A stretch of 64,000 bases of DNA, taken from NCBI RefSeq assembly GCF_019649055.1, contig NW_026570325.1, positions 124,001 through 188,000 of the forward strand, written 5' to 3'. Shown here in pieces: positions 11,246-22,098 of the stretch (position 1 is the stretch's first letter; every line of letters starts with the position of its first letter). Origin of the DNA: Paramacrobiotus metropolitanus. Taxonomy: Eukaryota; Tardigrada; Eutardigrada; Parachela; Macrobiotidae. The notes below the pieces were generated by a model. That model saw only the letters and a program-made list of their open reading frames with translations, did no database searches and was not told where the DNA came from. Position numbers and translations under genes: made by a program.

Positions 11246-13011
11246 CTATGCGCCTCGACAACAGGGCGCACAGAATTTAGCTTTGCGCCCCGAATTTCCG
11301 GGCGCAGAAATATCGGCAATTTGCTGTTTATCCGTTTTATGGGCTTGGGCTTCGTTTGTTTTTTTGCTTTATTTGCTTGCTTTGCTTTAAATTTTTTTGC
11401 TTTAAGGCAGACTACGGCAACAACAGCGTCTCCGTCGTCCTAGCTAAATCAACCCACAGTCTCCTCGCAAAAGAATGTGGCCGAGGGGGAAAACTACCTG
11501 GTACATGTAAATAAACTTTACTGATAGTAAAGTTGCAGTGGACACAACAGCAACTAAAATGAACTAAGCACAATTAATGTGCAATCGCTATGCGACATCG
11601 TCAGTCAGAGTTGCATTATTTCTCGAGTCGGGATGTACATCCCAACGACACACCCAAGCCTGGTCAACCAAGCCGTCTAGTATTGCAACTACCTCCGCTG
11701 CGTTAAACGGAATTAGCTTTGCTAATTCTTTTGTGCTACAGAATTTTGTGCAAGGAGTGGACTTCTGTGCCGTCATAGATGACCTGTAAAGGCCTATTTA
11801 TACTTCACTTCAGTCACGTTTTTTTTCTACGTCCGTCAAAAATGTGTTTTATGGACGTTCACCAGAACGTACGAGAAAAAAGGTGGCCGTGACAAAAAAC
11901 GGCGCTAACATCCAGCTTAGATCACGGTCGTGTACAAAGCGGCTTTCTGTTTATACTTGGACAGCATATCCGTCAAAAACCAAATTTCTTGCCCAAATCA
12001 ACCCGAATTAATTGCTTTGAAATCTGTCCTGAATGTATGCCAAGTGGAACCTAGTACATACATCTGGTGCCAGTAATTATCTAGCTCTTTTTTAATTTTG
12101 TTTAGATTTGAGATCACAGAAACTGCGCTTCTGTCACTACGTCTAAACCCGCGGTCGGGTTAAAGATTTGGAAAATTAATATCGCGCATGACAAGTGGCA
12201 TACGCATGCTAAGTTTCTAATGCAAAATTTTTGAAAATGTTAAAGGGAACTAAACGTAGTAGAAAGTAGAAACTAATGTGAAAACCACGTGCAAGTTCAT
12301 AAAGAAGGTGAAATTCGAATTCTTTTGGGATGTTCTCTACTGAATATAAGCAGACTTGCGCGAAAAGTACAGAACTTGATGTCCGTCAACTTTGAAAAAA
12401 TAGAACCAGTTCTATTTCAAAATTTTGACGGACGAAGCCAAATTTTGACGGCCGTCAACTTGACGGACCTAACTTTCGGACGATGTCCGGGTATGTGGTT
12501 ATACTCCACAAGTCAGTCACGTGCAATGTGACGGAGATGGGGAAGTGTTTATACTTGCGAAATTTCATCAGTTCCGTGAGATGTGACGGTCTTAAAGCCG
12601 AGTATAAATAGGCCTTAAGTCTGTAACAATTGTTACCCACAGAACGTGATAAACCAGTGTCATAAGCTTGCTGCAAAGTTGGTAAAAATCAGGATTTTCC
12701 AGACTGGTTCCGTGATGTTTTGAGTAAGCTTTTCAATAAACCATGCGATAAAAAGGGGATAAAAAAACGAATACTTTGCTATTAAGGGTACTCAAATTCT
12801 GCAGTTCTCTCTAAACTTTGCTCTCCTGCAACCTTAAGGGTTAATCGAATAAAAAAATTAAGTAAAAACAATCAATTGCCGGAAAAACATAAAAACTTCG
12901 ATATGTCTGCGCCCGGACATTCGGGGCGCAAAGCCAAATTCTGTTCGCCCGAGCACTCGGGGCGCACAGCTAAATTCTATGCGCCCGGTTTGTCGGGGCG
13001 CACAGCCATTT
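11246..13011. mobile_element. Possible transposon remnant with repeat-rich inverted ends
   Basis: The left end (about 11,246-11,310) reads as a diverged reverse complement of the right end (about 12,900-12,970). Each end contains GCGCCCGG-spacer-CGGGGCGC blocks followed by AAAGCCAAATTC or ACAGCTAAATTC. The right end carries three such units in tandem up to about 13,011. No transposase frame survives. The interior holds a second element (11,790-12,615). Confidence 0.5.
11790..12615. mobile_element. 826-base MITE with TAA target duplication, nested
   Basis: Perfect 14-base terminal inverted repeats AGGCCTATTTATAC / GTATAAATAGGCCT, flanked on both sides by TAA (11787-11789 and 12616-12618). The ends contain repeated GTGACGG and GACGG words. 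A 3-base TAA duplication is typical of PIF/Harbinger (Tourist-like) elements. Non-coding, so mobilised in trans if at all. Confidence 0.75.
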
Positions 13012-13087
13012 TTGCCAGTACTTCTTCATGGCAGCGAGTGCAAACATTGTAGGCTTATACTATATACACCAATATTTTTTTGTATAT

Positions 13088-13280
13088 GGGGGCAAAACTA
13101 AGCGTGTTCCACGGTTCCCCTGTATTGCTGCCGTCACCCGCCTGGAGTTTTACGTTGTGGCTAAACATGGTGCTTATGTACCGCGCCAGATTTAACCATA
13201 TGTATTGCCGTAACGTCACGCTCCAGCCGGGTGACGGCAGCAATACAGGGGAACCGTGGAACACGCTTAGTTTTGCCCCC
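13088..13280. mobile_element. Palindromic MITE, copy 2 of a three-copy family
   Basis: Best preserved copy. Arms of about 60 bases start GGGGGCAAAACTAAGCGTG and close as the exact inverse ending at 13,280. TAT stands on each side as a possible 3-base duplication. Inner blocks (CCGTCACCCG, GGCTAAACATGG, TACCGCGCCAGA) are shared with the copies at 9,391 and 22,099. The overlapping open frames on both strands are products of the palindrome. Confidence 0.8.
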
Positions 13281-15193
13281 TATACTAAAGGACTGGTGGG
13301 ACCCGTTGCACTTTTAGACTGGCAGCGCTGGTAGATGTTTCGTTCTTCAGCTTTCTCACATCCCATACCACACGAGAGCGGTAACTTTGCCCACACAATG
13401 TGCCAAAATTCTGATTTAATACAACTGAAAGGTCATGTGTACAGTGAAACCTCTGAAATACGTACACCTCCGTACGGAAAATTTCGTACGTAATTCAGGG
13501 GTGTACGGAATTCAACTTAGCTACCCCAAGCCCCCCTGGGGGTGACTGTAGACTAGGGACACTGCCCCACTACGAAATGCTCTGCACATACTGTGCAATG
13601 CATAAAATACACGGATTTCATTAGTAAACATACAGAATTGCATCAATCTGGGTTTATGCAAGCTAACGAAAACAATTCTCTCGCACACTGTTAGCAGAAA
13701 ACATTAATAAATGCTATAAAGCCTTGTTCAGGATACAAAAATCTAGCATTTCCAGTATAGTTTTCTTTGCTTCTTTGGGTTTTCACAATTTTACCATAAA
13801 AAATTTTGAAATCTCCAGTTCCGAAACAACGGTGTACGCATTCAGGAGGTGACTGCGAACAGTTAAGGCGAGGTTTCCAGCGGTTAATGATTTTGGGGCT
13901 TTTAGCTAATTTTAAAGAACTCGGTCTCCTCTATCAGAATATGGCATTATCATTCAAGAAAAAAATTTGCTCAGTTTGAAAAACAACTTTCCGTCAAGGG
14001 TGTCGAAGGAGAAAGCGCTGTTCAACAGAGAGAAAGGGGCTAACGCTGCATTAAGACAATCCGGGTTATCACATCCGATCTTTTATGGTCAGCAGCGAAG
14101 AAAGTGATTCTCAATGGAAGCCATTGTGTAAGCAAGCAGAGTAATCAGCTTCTTCAAAGAAATGCCGAGTCGAAGCAATTAGTGACACGACGGTGTGATA
14201 GCTTGTTTGACCAACGGCCTTTGTCTTATCATGCGGCACGCAGTCGCTCGCCGTCTCTCTCATCTGCCTTTCATTTGTTTTACTCAGCGGTCCAGCTGAA
14301 AATTCTCTGTACCGAACATAGCGCAACAAAACACCGTAAACTTTGAATGCGCTTTGTGCGAAATTGAACTTAATTGCATAATAAATCAACGCGTTATCAA
14401 AAAATTGAGTGGAAAATGTCATTAAATCGAGCTCTGTCTTTAGACCTTATCACACACACCGATTTTCGATACCATGAAAACTACGAGAGTTATAACCGTA
14501 AACGTTCAGGGGCAGTACTGCCCCAACCCCCCAAAATCAGTTTTGAATATTTTACATTTTCAAATGAAACGATATTCAAATTTCCTGTGTGTGATAAGCT
14601 TTTACAATGTTTCTGCACAAGATAGCGTTTCTAGATTATTTTTTTACCAAACAGCGCTTAGTGAAATTTAGCCTAAAATTTTTGACTTTAAAACCTTATA
14701 ACTGATTGATTGAAAGTAAAATAATTTTTCTGCCAACGTAGTAGTATAGTATAATCATTCTTCTGATACATCTTTACATTCATATCACTCAAAATCGTAT
14801 CCTGATTGCGTGATATGAGTTGCCGCAAAATGACCGAATCGCTGGAAACCTCGCGTTAAATGCTTATGCGGTACAGAGATTAAGTGTACGTGTACGCAAC
14901 GCAGAGGTGTATTTAAAGTCGATGTGGCATTTAAAGTCGAGCAGAAATTGTGCGATAAACACATGTTCTAAAAGAGAGATTTGTGGATCTTTGGCTTGCG
15001 AAAAATGAAGAATGCTGATTACTAGTTTTAGTTTTCGAAATTCATCCGAAAATTATAATTCCTGTTGTAAAGACGACGTAACGCAATTATTTCGTTTGAA
15101 ACTGTTAATACTTTTGGCAGGTAACTTTGTGTCCTTTTTTACACCCAGTATTATAATATTTGTAAGTAACTTGCTAGTTACCACATCGAGACT
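13281..15193. other. Intergenic; short frames without support
   Basis: 13,450-13,515 is a small palindromic patch around CGTACACC and GTGTACGG. Several short frames on both strands (for example 14,104-14,422) overlap each other and show no domain. No gene was recognised. Confidence 0.35.
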
Positions 15194-15547
15194 GAAATTC
15201 GACCATGAAAGAAAAATAAATTAAAAATTAAGATTTAAAAATTGATATTTTGGTGGTGACGTAGCTCAAATAGGCGGGGCTGTCACACTGTCACCGAAAT
15301 TCGACCATGAGAGAAAAATAATTTAAAAATTTAAATTTAAAAATTAATATTTTGGTGGTGACGTAGCTCAAGTAGGCGGGGCTGTCACACTGTCACCGAA
15401 ATTCGACCATGAGAGAAAAATAATTTAAAAATTAAGATTTAAAAATTAATATTTTGGTGGTGACGTAGCTCAAGTAGGCGGGGCTGTCACACTGTCACCG
15501 AAATTCGACCATGAGAGAAAAATAATTTAAAAATTAAGATTTAAAAA
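15194..15547. repeat. Minisatellite, 102-base unit, about 3.5 copies
   Basis: Units start at 15194, 15296, 15398 and 15500, each with GAAATTCGACCATGA. Full units continue through an A/T-rich block to GGTGGTGACGTAGCTCAA and CGGGGCTGTCACACTGTCACC; the last copy is partial. The units differ by only a few bases, so the array is young. Confidence 0.9.
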
Positions 15548-16492
15548 TGAATGGTAATGTAAAATGTAAATGTTAATATAAATGTTAAGTATTAATGCTA
15601 AATGAATTTTTATTTAATTTCATAATACCTAACAGTCTAACTTCAGAAATGACAAAATAAAAATAAGTTGATATTTAAATGGTATTTTTTTATTCATTTT
15701 AAATTAATAAATCCAGTTCCATTAAAAGATTTTCCATTTACAATAGAAACATTTGCCCCGAGCCTTGAGCATTTTATTAAGCTTAGCCACTTAGCAATTA
15801 GGCAGCTTGGCAATTTTATGCAGCTTAGGAGTTTTCAGGGAATATCCAACCCAAGTTTTGTCTCGACAATCCTGCAAAATAAGTATACAAAACGGAAAAA
15901 TCGGGAAAATAATTCCAGGAACGCTTCAGTTGTATTTGGTTGAAATATTTTCATGGGATACTTGGCCAACGAGGAGGATCGAGACACAGGAAGGGCTGAT
16001 CTTTAAGAAATAGAGCCCTTCCAATAAGAACGTGCTGACTCTGCTGAGCCAATCATACTTTGTTTCATACATGCTTACCGCCTGTTGGACTTCCAAAACG
16101 TAACTAGCAGCAGACGTGTCGATTTTCATGTCTCTGCTGCTTTAAGTCCCGTAATTCATAGTTATTTCATACTTTTGTACTTACATTTATTATAAAAAAA
16201 TCCCATTAATAGAAAATTGTTAGAAAATTATTAGAAAATTTCCAGTACACGAAAACATTACCGAAAACATTAAACCTGACTGCCGAAACAGTCCCTATAT
16301 TCAAAGCTGACCTTTCGAATATGTATGCAAGCGCGATCGGTTTAAGTCAAGCTTATTATTAGTTTTGAAAAGAGATTTTTTTCCTTAGGTTTTTACGCTG
16401 AAATTTAACTGTAATCGTGCCTAAGTCGTTCAAAATCTGAAAAAGTCTCCCAGATGTCTTAACGATGTCGTAAGTACAAAAGAATATAATAT
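15548..16492. other. Intergenic before the LTR element
   Basis: AT-rich. Short frames near 15,668-16,129 lie on both strands without recognisable motifs. The LTR element inserted immediately after AATATAATAT. Confidence 0.35.
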
Positions 16493-16888
16493 TGTAGCCG
16501 TAGAATCATGTTCTACAGATTGTCATTGGTAACAACTCAACCGGAAACAGATGTACCGCCTATCTCAGTAGAATTGTGAATCCATGTTATCGGTTATGAA
16601 GAATTCTGAGATGTTCTGACTTTTCTGGATGTGAAATCAGTAGACGTGCTCACACTGCCTCGACCGGCAGACGGTTGACTTTCCCACATGTTCTTGCTCT
16701 TGCCCTTGCTCTTGCACTTGCTCTGATTCTGATTAAATTGATGATGATGTTCCTGAATTCGCGCGTTACGTAAGATTGTGATTTACTTAAGATCTGGGTA
16801 ATTACCGACGAACCATCGAACCTCGTTTTATCGTGGTACGGGTGGATTAACCCAACCCACTAGGGGCAGCTTAGAAGTTGCCATTGCA
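16493..16888 (+). repeat. Left long terminal repeat (396 bases)
   Basis: Begins TGTAGCCGTAGAATCATG and ends AGAAGTTGCCATTGCA. It matches 21567-21962 base for base as far as could be read. A CTTGCTCTTGC-type short repeat lies inside near 16,692-16,720. Confidence 0.92.
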
Positions 16889-16906
16889 TGGCGCCTCCTG
16901 GGTGTC
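16889..16906 (+). other. Putative primer-binding site
   Basis: TGGCGCCTCCTGGGTGTC starts at the base after the left LTR. TGG is the usual complement of a tRNA CCA end. The matching tRNA was not identified. Confidence 0.55.
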
Positions 16907-17647
16907 CTACCATCTAACCCAGTGAATCCCATCGCACGCCTTTTCCGGATCCGTTAACACTAGCAACACTTTTGCCATCCTGTTGTGGTTTGTTAACAGT
17001 ACCCTTTTCCACCTTGCCAACCACATTACCACTACAACACCCGGCACCTAACCTGAAGCATACACAACCGGCTTCTGCGTAACATCAAGCTCGGTCTAAC
17101 ACCCAACCGGCAAGTTTCCTCCTAGGGCAACCTACCGGAAGCCTAACGACCGGATACCACCGCACGCAGTTTCGTGAGTTATTAATAACTGAATTTCGCT
17201 CATTGAAGGAAGTTACTTTAAATTTTATTAGTACCTCAAGTAATTTGTTTTTTCGCATGCCCTTTGGAGGGAATAAAAAACTAAAGTTTCATACTAAAGC
17301 AAACTAGAAATTTCGAATTAATTTAGCGACTGTTTGTTTGTACTTTGCATGCAAAAGGTTTGCTAAATAGTAAATTTAACACATAAAGTATTTTTGGTTG
17401 AAATATAATTTAGAGTGCTATGCTATAAGGAGCTTGACCTACATTAACTTCGTACATAGCAAAAGCGCTCGGAAAACATTAGCAGCAGAATTTTCTTGGT
17501 CGTTCATAGAGATCAGACTGAACAGTTTGCATTCTTCAGAGCCATTATCCGTTTCGCTCCAAGAGTTTCCCAGCTAGGTCTATACAGTATTCACAGTCTC
17601 TCCCTTGTCCTGTTACTACAAAGTGTTTCTCTCTGGACATAGATGAC
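16907..17647 (+). other. Untranslated leader of the LTR element
   Basis: About 740 bases between the primer site and the first internal reading frame. No conserved protein was seen. The first half is C-rich with recurrent ACCGG and CCGGCA words. Confidence 0.5.
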
Positions 17648-18073
17648 GTGTTGTCCGCTGCTAGCGTAGACCAGAACAGTAACAGACAGATATGCGCAGT
17701 TGCGAATAGCGATAGCCAGAGGACACTCACCGCGTCGCTCATGCCGCGTAAACCACGGCCTGTGCTCAAGTCAGCACAGGATGCAGACAGTAATTCTCTT
17801 CCGCAGACAGGAATAGGCAGGAACGAAGTGCGTATTCCCGAAATATATGACAAGCTGAACGAGTCAAAAGCTGTGCATATCAGGCATGAAAACTTGGTCA
17901 GCCAGCTGGCCACTGAGCAGGCAGAGTCGAATGCAACACATGCGCAGCCAAGTGCACAACCGGCAATGGTAAATATACGGAGTATTAATAAGCGCAATAA
18001 TTATGAGTATTTGAGTTCATTCAATATCGATGACAACGGCAATCAGCATACTGAATTTAGAGCGAATCCTTAA
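17648..18073 (+). pseudogene. N-terminal part of the element's gag-like frame, cut by a MITE
   Basis: 141 codons, hydrophilic, without a recognisable domain. The stop at 18071-18073 lies exactly at the edge of the inserted MITE. If the MITE is removed, the frame runs in phase from the codon ending at 18070 into the codon starting at 18518 and so into the zinc-knuckle/protease frame, giving one frame of about 712 codons. It is therefore best read as the upstream part of a single gag-pro frame. Splicing from GTAAAT at 17969 to the acceptor at 18526 would also join the frames in phase. Confidence 0.6.
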
Positions 18074-18517
18074 GGTGTCCACATGCATTGAATGAATGCA
18101 CGTTTTTTCATTCAAATTTATCATTCAGCAGCAACTATGTGTAGAAATCATCATGCACTGAATGAATTCAAAGTATGTAGGAAACAAAAATCTGGATGAC
18201 GATCACGTGAATTCATCCAAAAAATCAGTGAATGAAGAGGGAGGGGAAATCCTTCCTCTTCATTCATGAATGAAACTTTCTGGCCAATCGCTACCGCTGC
18301 CTACCGCTACCGTGGGCGGGTGGATTGCCGATACACCGGGCGGGTGCCGTGCCAGATGTTTCATGGCATGAAGTATATATAGTCGACTATCGCCATTCAA
18401 ACCGCCACAACAAAACATTCATCGGAACGTTTTACTTCAGTTTTAAATCATAACATTTTGCTCTACTTCATGTGATTTGCTTCAAACGTGCGTTACGCCA
18501 ATGCATGTGGACACCTT
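18072..18517. mobile_element. 446-base MITE inside the LTR element's coding frame
   Basis: Perfect 19-base terminal inverted repeats (AAGGTGTCCACATGCATTG and its complement at 18499-18517), with weaker pairing continuing to about base 31. The interior has many ATGAATG/CATTCA words and a TATATATA run near 18,374. No clear target duplication was found. The insertion postdates or accompanied the spread of this LTR element. Confidence 0.85.
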
Positions 18518-20233
18518 TCCCCACAGTATCTAAAATACAAAAAGTATCGCACAGCAGCAAGTAAACTTAAAATTCCTAAAGAAAGAATAGTATTTGACAG
18601 CTATAGATTCGAAAACGGAAAATTATTTTGTCCGCATTGTTTGCACTTTTCACATTCATTTAACGAGTGCACACGTTTTAAACCTCGACATTTGTATAAA
18701 ATTGCGCAAATATGTCCGAAAGATGTCTTGGAACGTGTACAGCGAGAGTATTACGAGTATTTATTTGCTAACCGATATTACTCGTATATAAATCGTAAAG
18801 GCAAAGAAATTTCCTTTTGGTCAACGTTTCGAGGAAATAGAATGAAGCCATTTACTGGTAAAGACTACAAAGTAATTTATGGCGAATATTATAAACCTCC
18901 ATCAAATCTTACGAAATATTTGGCAAATGCTGATGATTCTAGTGAAAATAACAACGTAAATAATAACTATGATGAGCAGCATTTTAAAGTATCAACAAGT
19001 ACAGTCATCAACAGTAAATATTTTAGTGCCATCGCCAGTACTAACGAGCAGCATAGTTTCATTACGGAAACAGCGGTAGTAGACTCAGGTTTAGCGTTTT
19101 CAGTTTTTAACACCAAAAGCAAACTTGATCTAACTGACTTCACCGGCAATGGAGAAATACTAAGTAACTGTCCAGCAGTAGCCACTAAATTTCTGTTAAA
19201 TGGTAGAGCATTTTACCATCGATTTTTCATGATTCCCGACAGTGGATCTTTTAAAATAGCAAACAAAGAATATAAAGTAATTCTGGGTGCTGATTTTCTA
19301 CGCCTGTACAACGTTACAGTAAACGAGGATGACATTGTATTTCCGAAAATCTCGCACATTACGTTTTCTTCGGAATCAGCCAGTGCTGTTATCAGTGATG
19401 TGAAGTATCCAACTAAAGAAAAATTGTCATTTAGTTTACACCTTCATCCTATTAGTAACACGGCAAACACTGTTATTGAAATAAACGGAAAAGAAATCAG
19501 TGCCAAAGTAGCCAGCAGTTCCACTTTCAATGTCATAAGTGAAAGTCTTGTTAAAGAATTAAAAATGAACGGTTCTGTTTATAAACAGCAAAACACTGTT
19601 ATTGATTTTGCAATCAACATTGGACTTTTGAGAAAGAACATCACAGTAGCTGGTGCTTATGCAATAGTAATCAGATTTCGGTTTGCTACACAAAAGTATT
19701 TTCATACATTTTATGTTTTGCCCAATTTACCAAGTAACTTTATTATGTTGGGCACCGCTTTCTTGAATGGTAAACCTTTTCCTACTGTTAATCGTACAGT
19801 ATTGCCAGTAAAAGAGTTTGACATGAAGAAACCGCTACTAGCACCGCACACGCCGAACAGCAGTTTTCTAAAACATAAACGGACTACATCGCCTACAAGC
19901 AGTACAAGTAATAAGTCTTCTGGAGATAGCACACAGGTTGGAACTTCTAAAGTATCTGCAGATCCCCTTCTGCCCAATACATTAAGCAGTAAAATGGTAA
20001 GCACGGCGCCTCGTACTAACGGTGATAACAGTAACTCAGCCGCCACAGCAAGTAACGGCGCCAGGGAAGTTTCAAATACAGTGGAAGGAATTAGTATTGC
20101 AGAAAGTAATCGGAAGCATAAAAAGAAACGGAAGCGTAAAAAACCGGCATTGTCTACAACGGAGACCGCTTATTCATCACGCTCTCCTTCGACTTGTGGT
20201 CGAGATGACAACCAACGGTCAGCAGTAACTTGA
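18488..20233 (+). CDS. Zinc knuckle plus tandem retropepsin-like protein of the LTR element
   Basis: About 571 codons outside the MITE; the frame technically opens with GTG at 18488 inside the MITE's right end. Residue numbers count from there. Residues 48-61 form a CX2CX4HX4C zinc knuckle, the RNA-binding signature of Gag nucleocapsid. Residues about 193-285 resemble a retropepsin: DSG at 199-201 (19082-19090) in the active-site context and LGADFL at 266-271. Residues about 328-440 repeat the fold: ING...ASSSTFNVIS at the active-site position (Ala342 where Asp is expected) and LGTAFL at 421-426. The Ser/Thr-rich C-terminal tail ends in a Lys/Arg cluster near residue 545. No polymerase or integrase follows. 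The role is particle assembly and proteolysis by family analogy. Whether the two domains pair as one pseudo-dimer is inference. Confidence 0.75.
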   Translation: MRYANACGHLSPQYLKYKKYRTAASKLKIPKERIVFDSYRFENGKLFCPHCLHFSHSFNECTRFKPRHLYKIAQICPKDVLERVQREYYEYLFANRYYSYINRKGKEISFWSTFRGNRMKPFTGKDYKVIYGEYYKPPSNLTKYLANADDSSENNNVNNNYDEQHFKVSTSTVINSKYFSAIASTNEQHSFITETAVVDSGLAFSVFNTKSKLDLTDFTGNGEILSNCPAVATKFLLNGRAFYHRFFMIPDSGSFKIANKEYKVILGADFLRLYNVTVNEDDIVFPKISHITFSSESASAVISDVKYPTKEKLSFSLHLHPISNTANTVIEINGKEISAKVASSSTFNVISESLVKELKMNGSVYKQQNTVIDFAINIGLLRKNITVAGAYAIVIRFRFATQKYFHTFYVLPNLPSNFIMLGTAFLNGKPFPTVNRTVLPVKEFDMKKPLLAPHTPNSSFLKHKRTTSPTSSTSNKSSGDSTQVGTSKVSADPLLPNTLSSKMVSTAPRTNGDNSNSAATASNGAREVSNTVEGISIAESNRKHKKKRKRKKPALSTTETAYSSRSPSTCGRDDNQRSAVT

Positions 20234-21566
20234 ATACAATAATTATATATGACAGTATACAATATAAACATTAACCATGGTGAAAATATCAATATCAGTA
20301 AGAATGGCAAAAGTGCTATTACCAGTAATAATGGCGAAAGTGCCATTCACCAGCAACGTAGTGCAGAGTTATAAAAGAATGGCACTACAAAGAAGTACCG
20401 CAGTGCACAGTACAAAAAGAGCAATACTGCTAAAATTAAATACACAGTGTACAGCACAGGAACAAGAACACTGTAGACTAATTAATAGTGCAAAGTACTA
20501 AACAATGCACTATATAGTACACACAGTGTAAATAACAAAGAATAACACTGTTAAAAAGTAAAATAGTGCAAAGCACAAAAAAAGAATGCACTATATAGTA
20601 AAACAGTGCCAAGTGGTCACCTAATGTGCTGCAGCACTGATGAGTAGCAGCACATTCGATAAAATTAATGTGCGCCGCAGATGAGTACAAAGTACCGCTA
20701 ATGCATACGAGTACATACTACATAGTAACTTGAATGGACACCACACCGGTAATCACTAATCGCTTCGTCCCACTACATGCTCACAGGATGTCCTGGTTCG
20801 CAAAAAGAGTAACTTGGAAACCTTTTCCCACCGGACATTGATGTTATGTATGCGACCGATGTGATTACAATAACTACCGCCATACTGCATATAATCTAAG
20901 GGTGGGTCTCACATTCAAAGCGAATCTAGTTGCGATACAGCAACTCCACCTCGCGAGGTGGCTTCGCGTACCGTATCTGTAGGCGTGGCCACTGCAAACA
21001 ACCACCTCGTGCGGTTGAGTAACCGTACCATAACGAGATTCGCTTTGAATGTGAGACCCACCCTAATGCTCACTACTTCACTGCATAAATCTACGAGTAT
21101 GTACAGATACAGTGCAACTGAGCGCTACACCCGACTTCGCCGACTTAGACAAGTAAACCATTGGATTTTCGTATATTAAATTTGGAGTGGTCGTTTATGC
21201 CGTTTAAACTTTAAATAGTAACTTTACCACTATCGGATGGAAGCACCTAACTGTATCAACCATGCACGTGAACTTCGCGATACTGCAACATCAACTGTGA
21301 GGGAAACTCTGAGTACATCCTACAAGCATTGCCATGGACCGCAGCAGTACCGCCATCCGCGCCGCTGAACTACATAACCGGAAGTGTTGAAGAAGTAACT
21401 CAATAACACGTGGGAGCAGCAACTTTCCATCCGGAGCACCAACCCTCCTTCAATCCCCCACGATTAGCAGCTTACTAATAGTAGATCTAATTTTCTATTT
21501 CCTTATTCGTTTCGTTTTTCCTTGAATCTTGATAAGACACGTATATCTTATCGCCACTGTGAGGGA
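20234..21566 (+). other. Non-coding 3' part of the LTR element
   Basis: 20,280-20,700 is built from degenerate ACAGTGCAAAGTAC-like words. A MITE occupies 20,900-21,063. No polymerase-like frame was found where pol would be expected. Confidence 0.6.
20900..21063. mobile_element. 164-base MITE with TAA target duplication
   Basis: 28-base perfect terminal inverted repeats starting GGGTGGGTCTCACATTCAAA, flanked by TAA at 20897-20899 and 21064-21066. The interior has CCTCGCGAGG-type palindromes. This matches the PIF/Harbinger pattern of target duplication, like the element at 11,790. Confidence 0.88.
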
Positions 21567-21962
21567 TGTAGCCGTAGAATCATGTTCTACAGATTGTCAT
21601 TGGTAACAACTCAACCGGAAACAGATGTACCGCCTATCTCAGTAGAATTGTGAATCCATGTTATCGGTTATGAAGAATTCTGAGATGTTCTGACTTTTCT
21701 GGATGTGAAATCAGTAGACGTGCTCACACTGCCTCGACCGGCAGACGGTTGACTTTCCCACATGTTCTTGCTCTTGCCCTTGCTCTTGCACTTGCTCTGA
21801 TTCTGATTAAATTGATGATGATGTTCCTGAATTCGCGCGTTACGTAAGATTGTGATTTACTTAAGATCTGGGTAATTACCGACGAACCATCGAACCTCGT
21901 TTTATCGTGGTACGGGTGGATTAACCCAACCCACTAGGGGCAGCTTAGAAGTTGCCATTGCA
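21567..21962 (+). repeat. Right long terminal repeat (396 bases)
   Basis: Same sequence and length as 16493-16888. It is followed by ATAT, the second copy of the target duplication. Confidence 0.92.
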
Positions 21963-22098
21963 ATATGTATCTCCATGATATTGGGTACTTAAGATAACGG
22001 GATAGTTCATAAGGAGTATGGACCGAGTCACCAGAACCATTAATGAAGTTATTTTGCCCCAAGTTTTTAATACTACATGTACATATGCAGTACATATA

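Larger units (their letters stand above)
16493..21962 (+). mobile_element. Complete LTR retrotransposon without reverse transcriptase or integrase
   Basis: Two 396-base long terminal repeats begin TGTAGCCG and end CCATTGCA (TG...CA ends). The 4-base target duplication ATAT flanks the element (16489-16492 and 21963-21966). A primer-binding-like site beginning TGGCGCC follows the left LTR directly, and a short purine run (GAGGGA) precedes the right LTR. The interior encodes a gag-type zinc knuckle and two retropepsin-like domains, but no YXDD polymerase, RNase H or integrase region was seen. It is therefore probably non-autonomous, depending on a Ty3/gypsy- or Bel/Pao-type partner; the class is inferred only from duplication size and protein type. 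The LTRs look identical by eye, so the insertion is recent. Confidence 0.9.

Noticed and set aside
11577-11789. Short frames on both strands before the nested MITE
   Set aside because: They overlap, are short and show no motif; probably transposon filler.
13055-13334. Similar proteins read from both strands
   Set aside because: They look alike only because the DNA is palindromic (MITE copy 2).
17545-17997. Minus-strand 150-codon frame inside the LTR element
   Set aside because: It is antisense to the gag-like frame, which fits in phase with the downstream zinc knuckle and protease.
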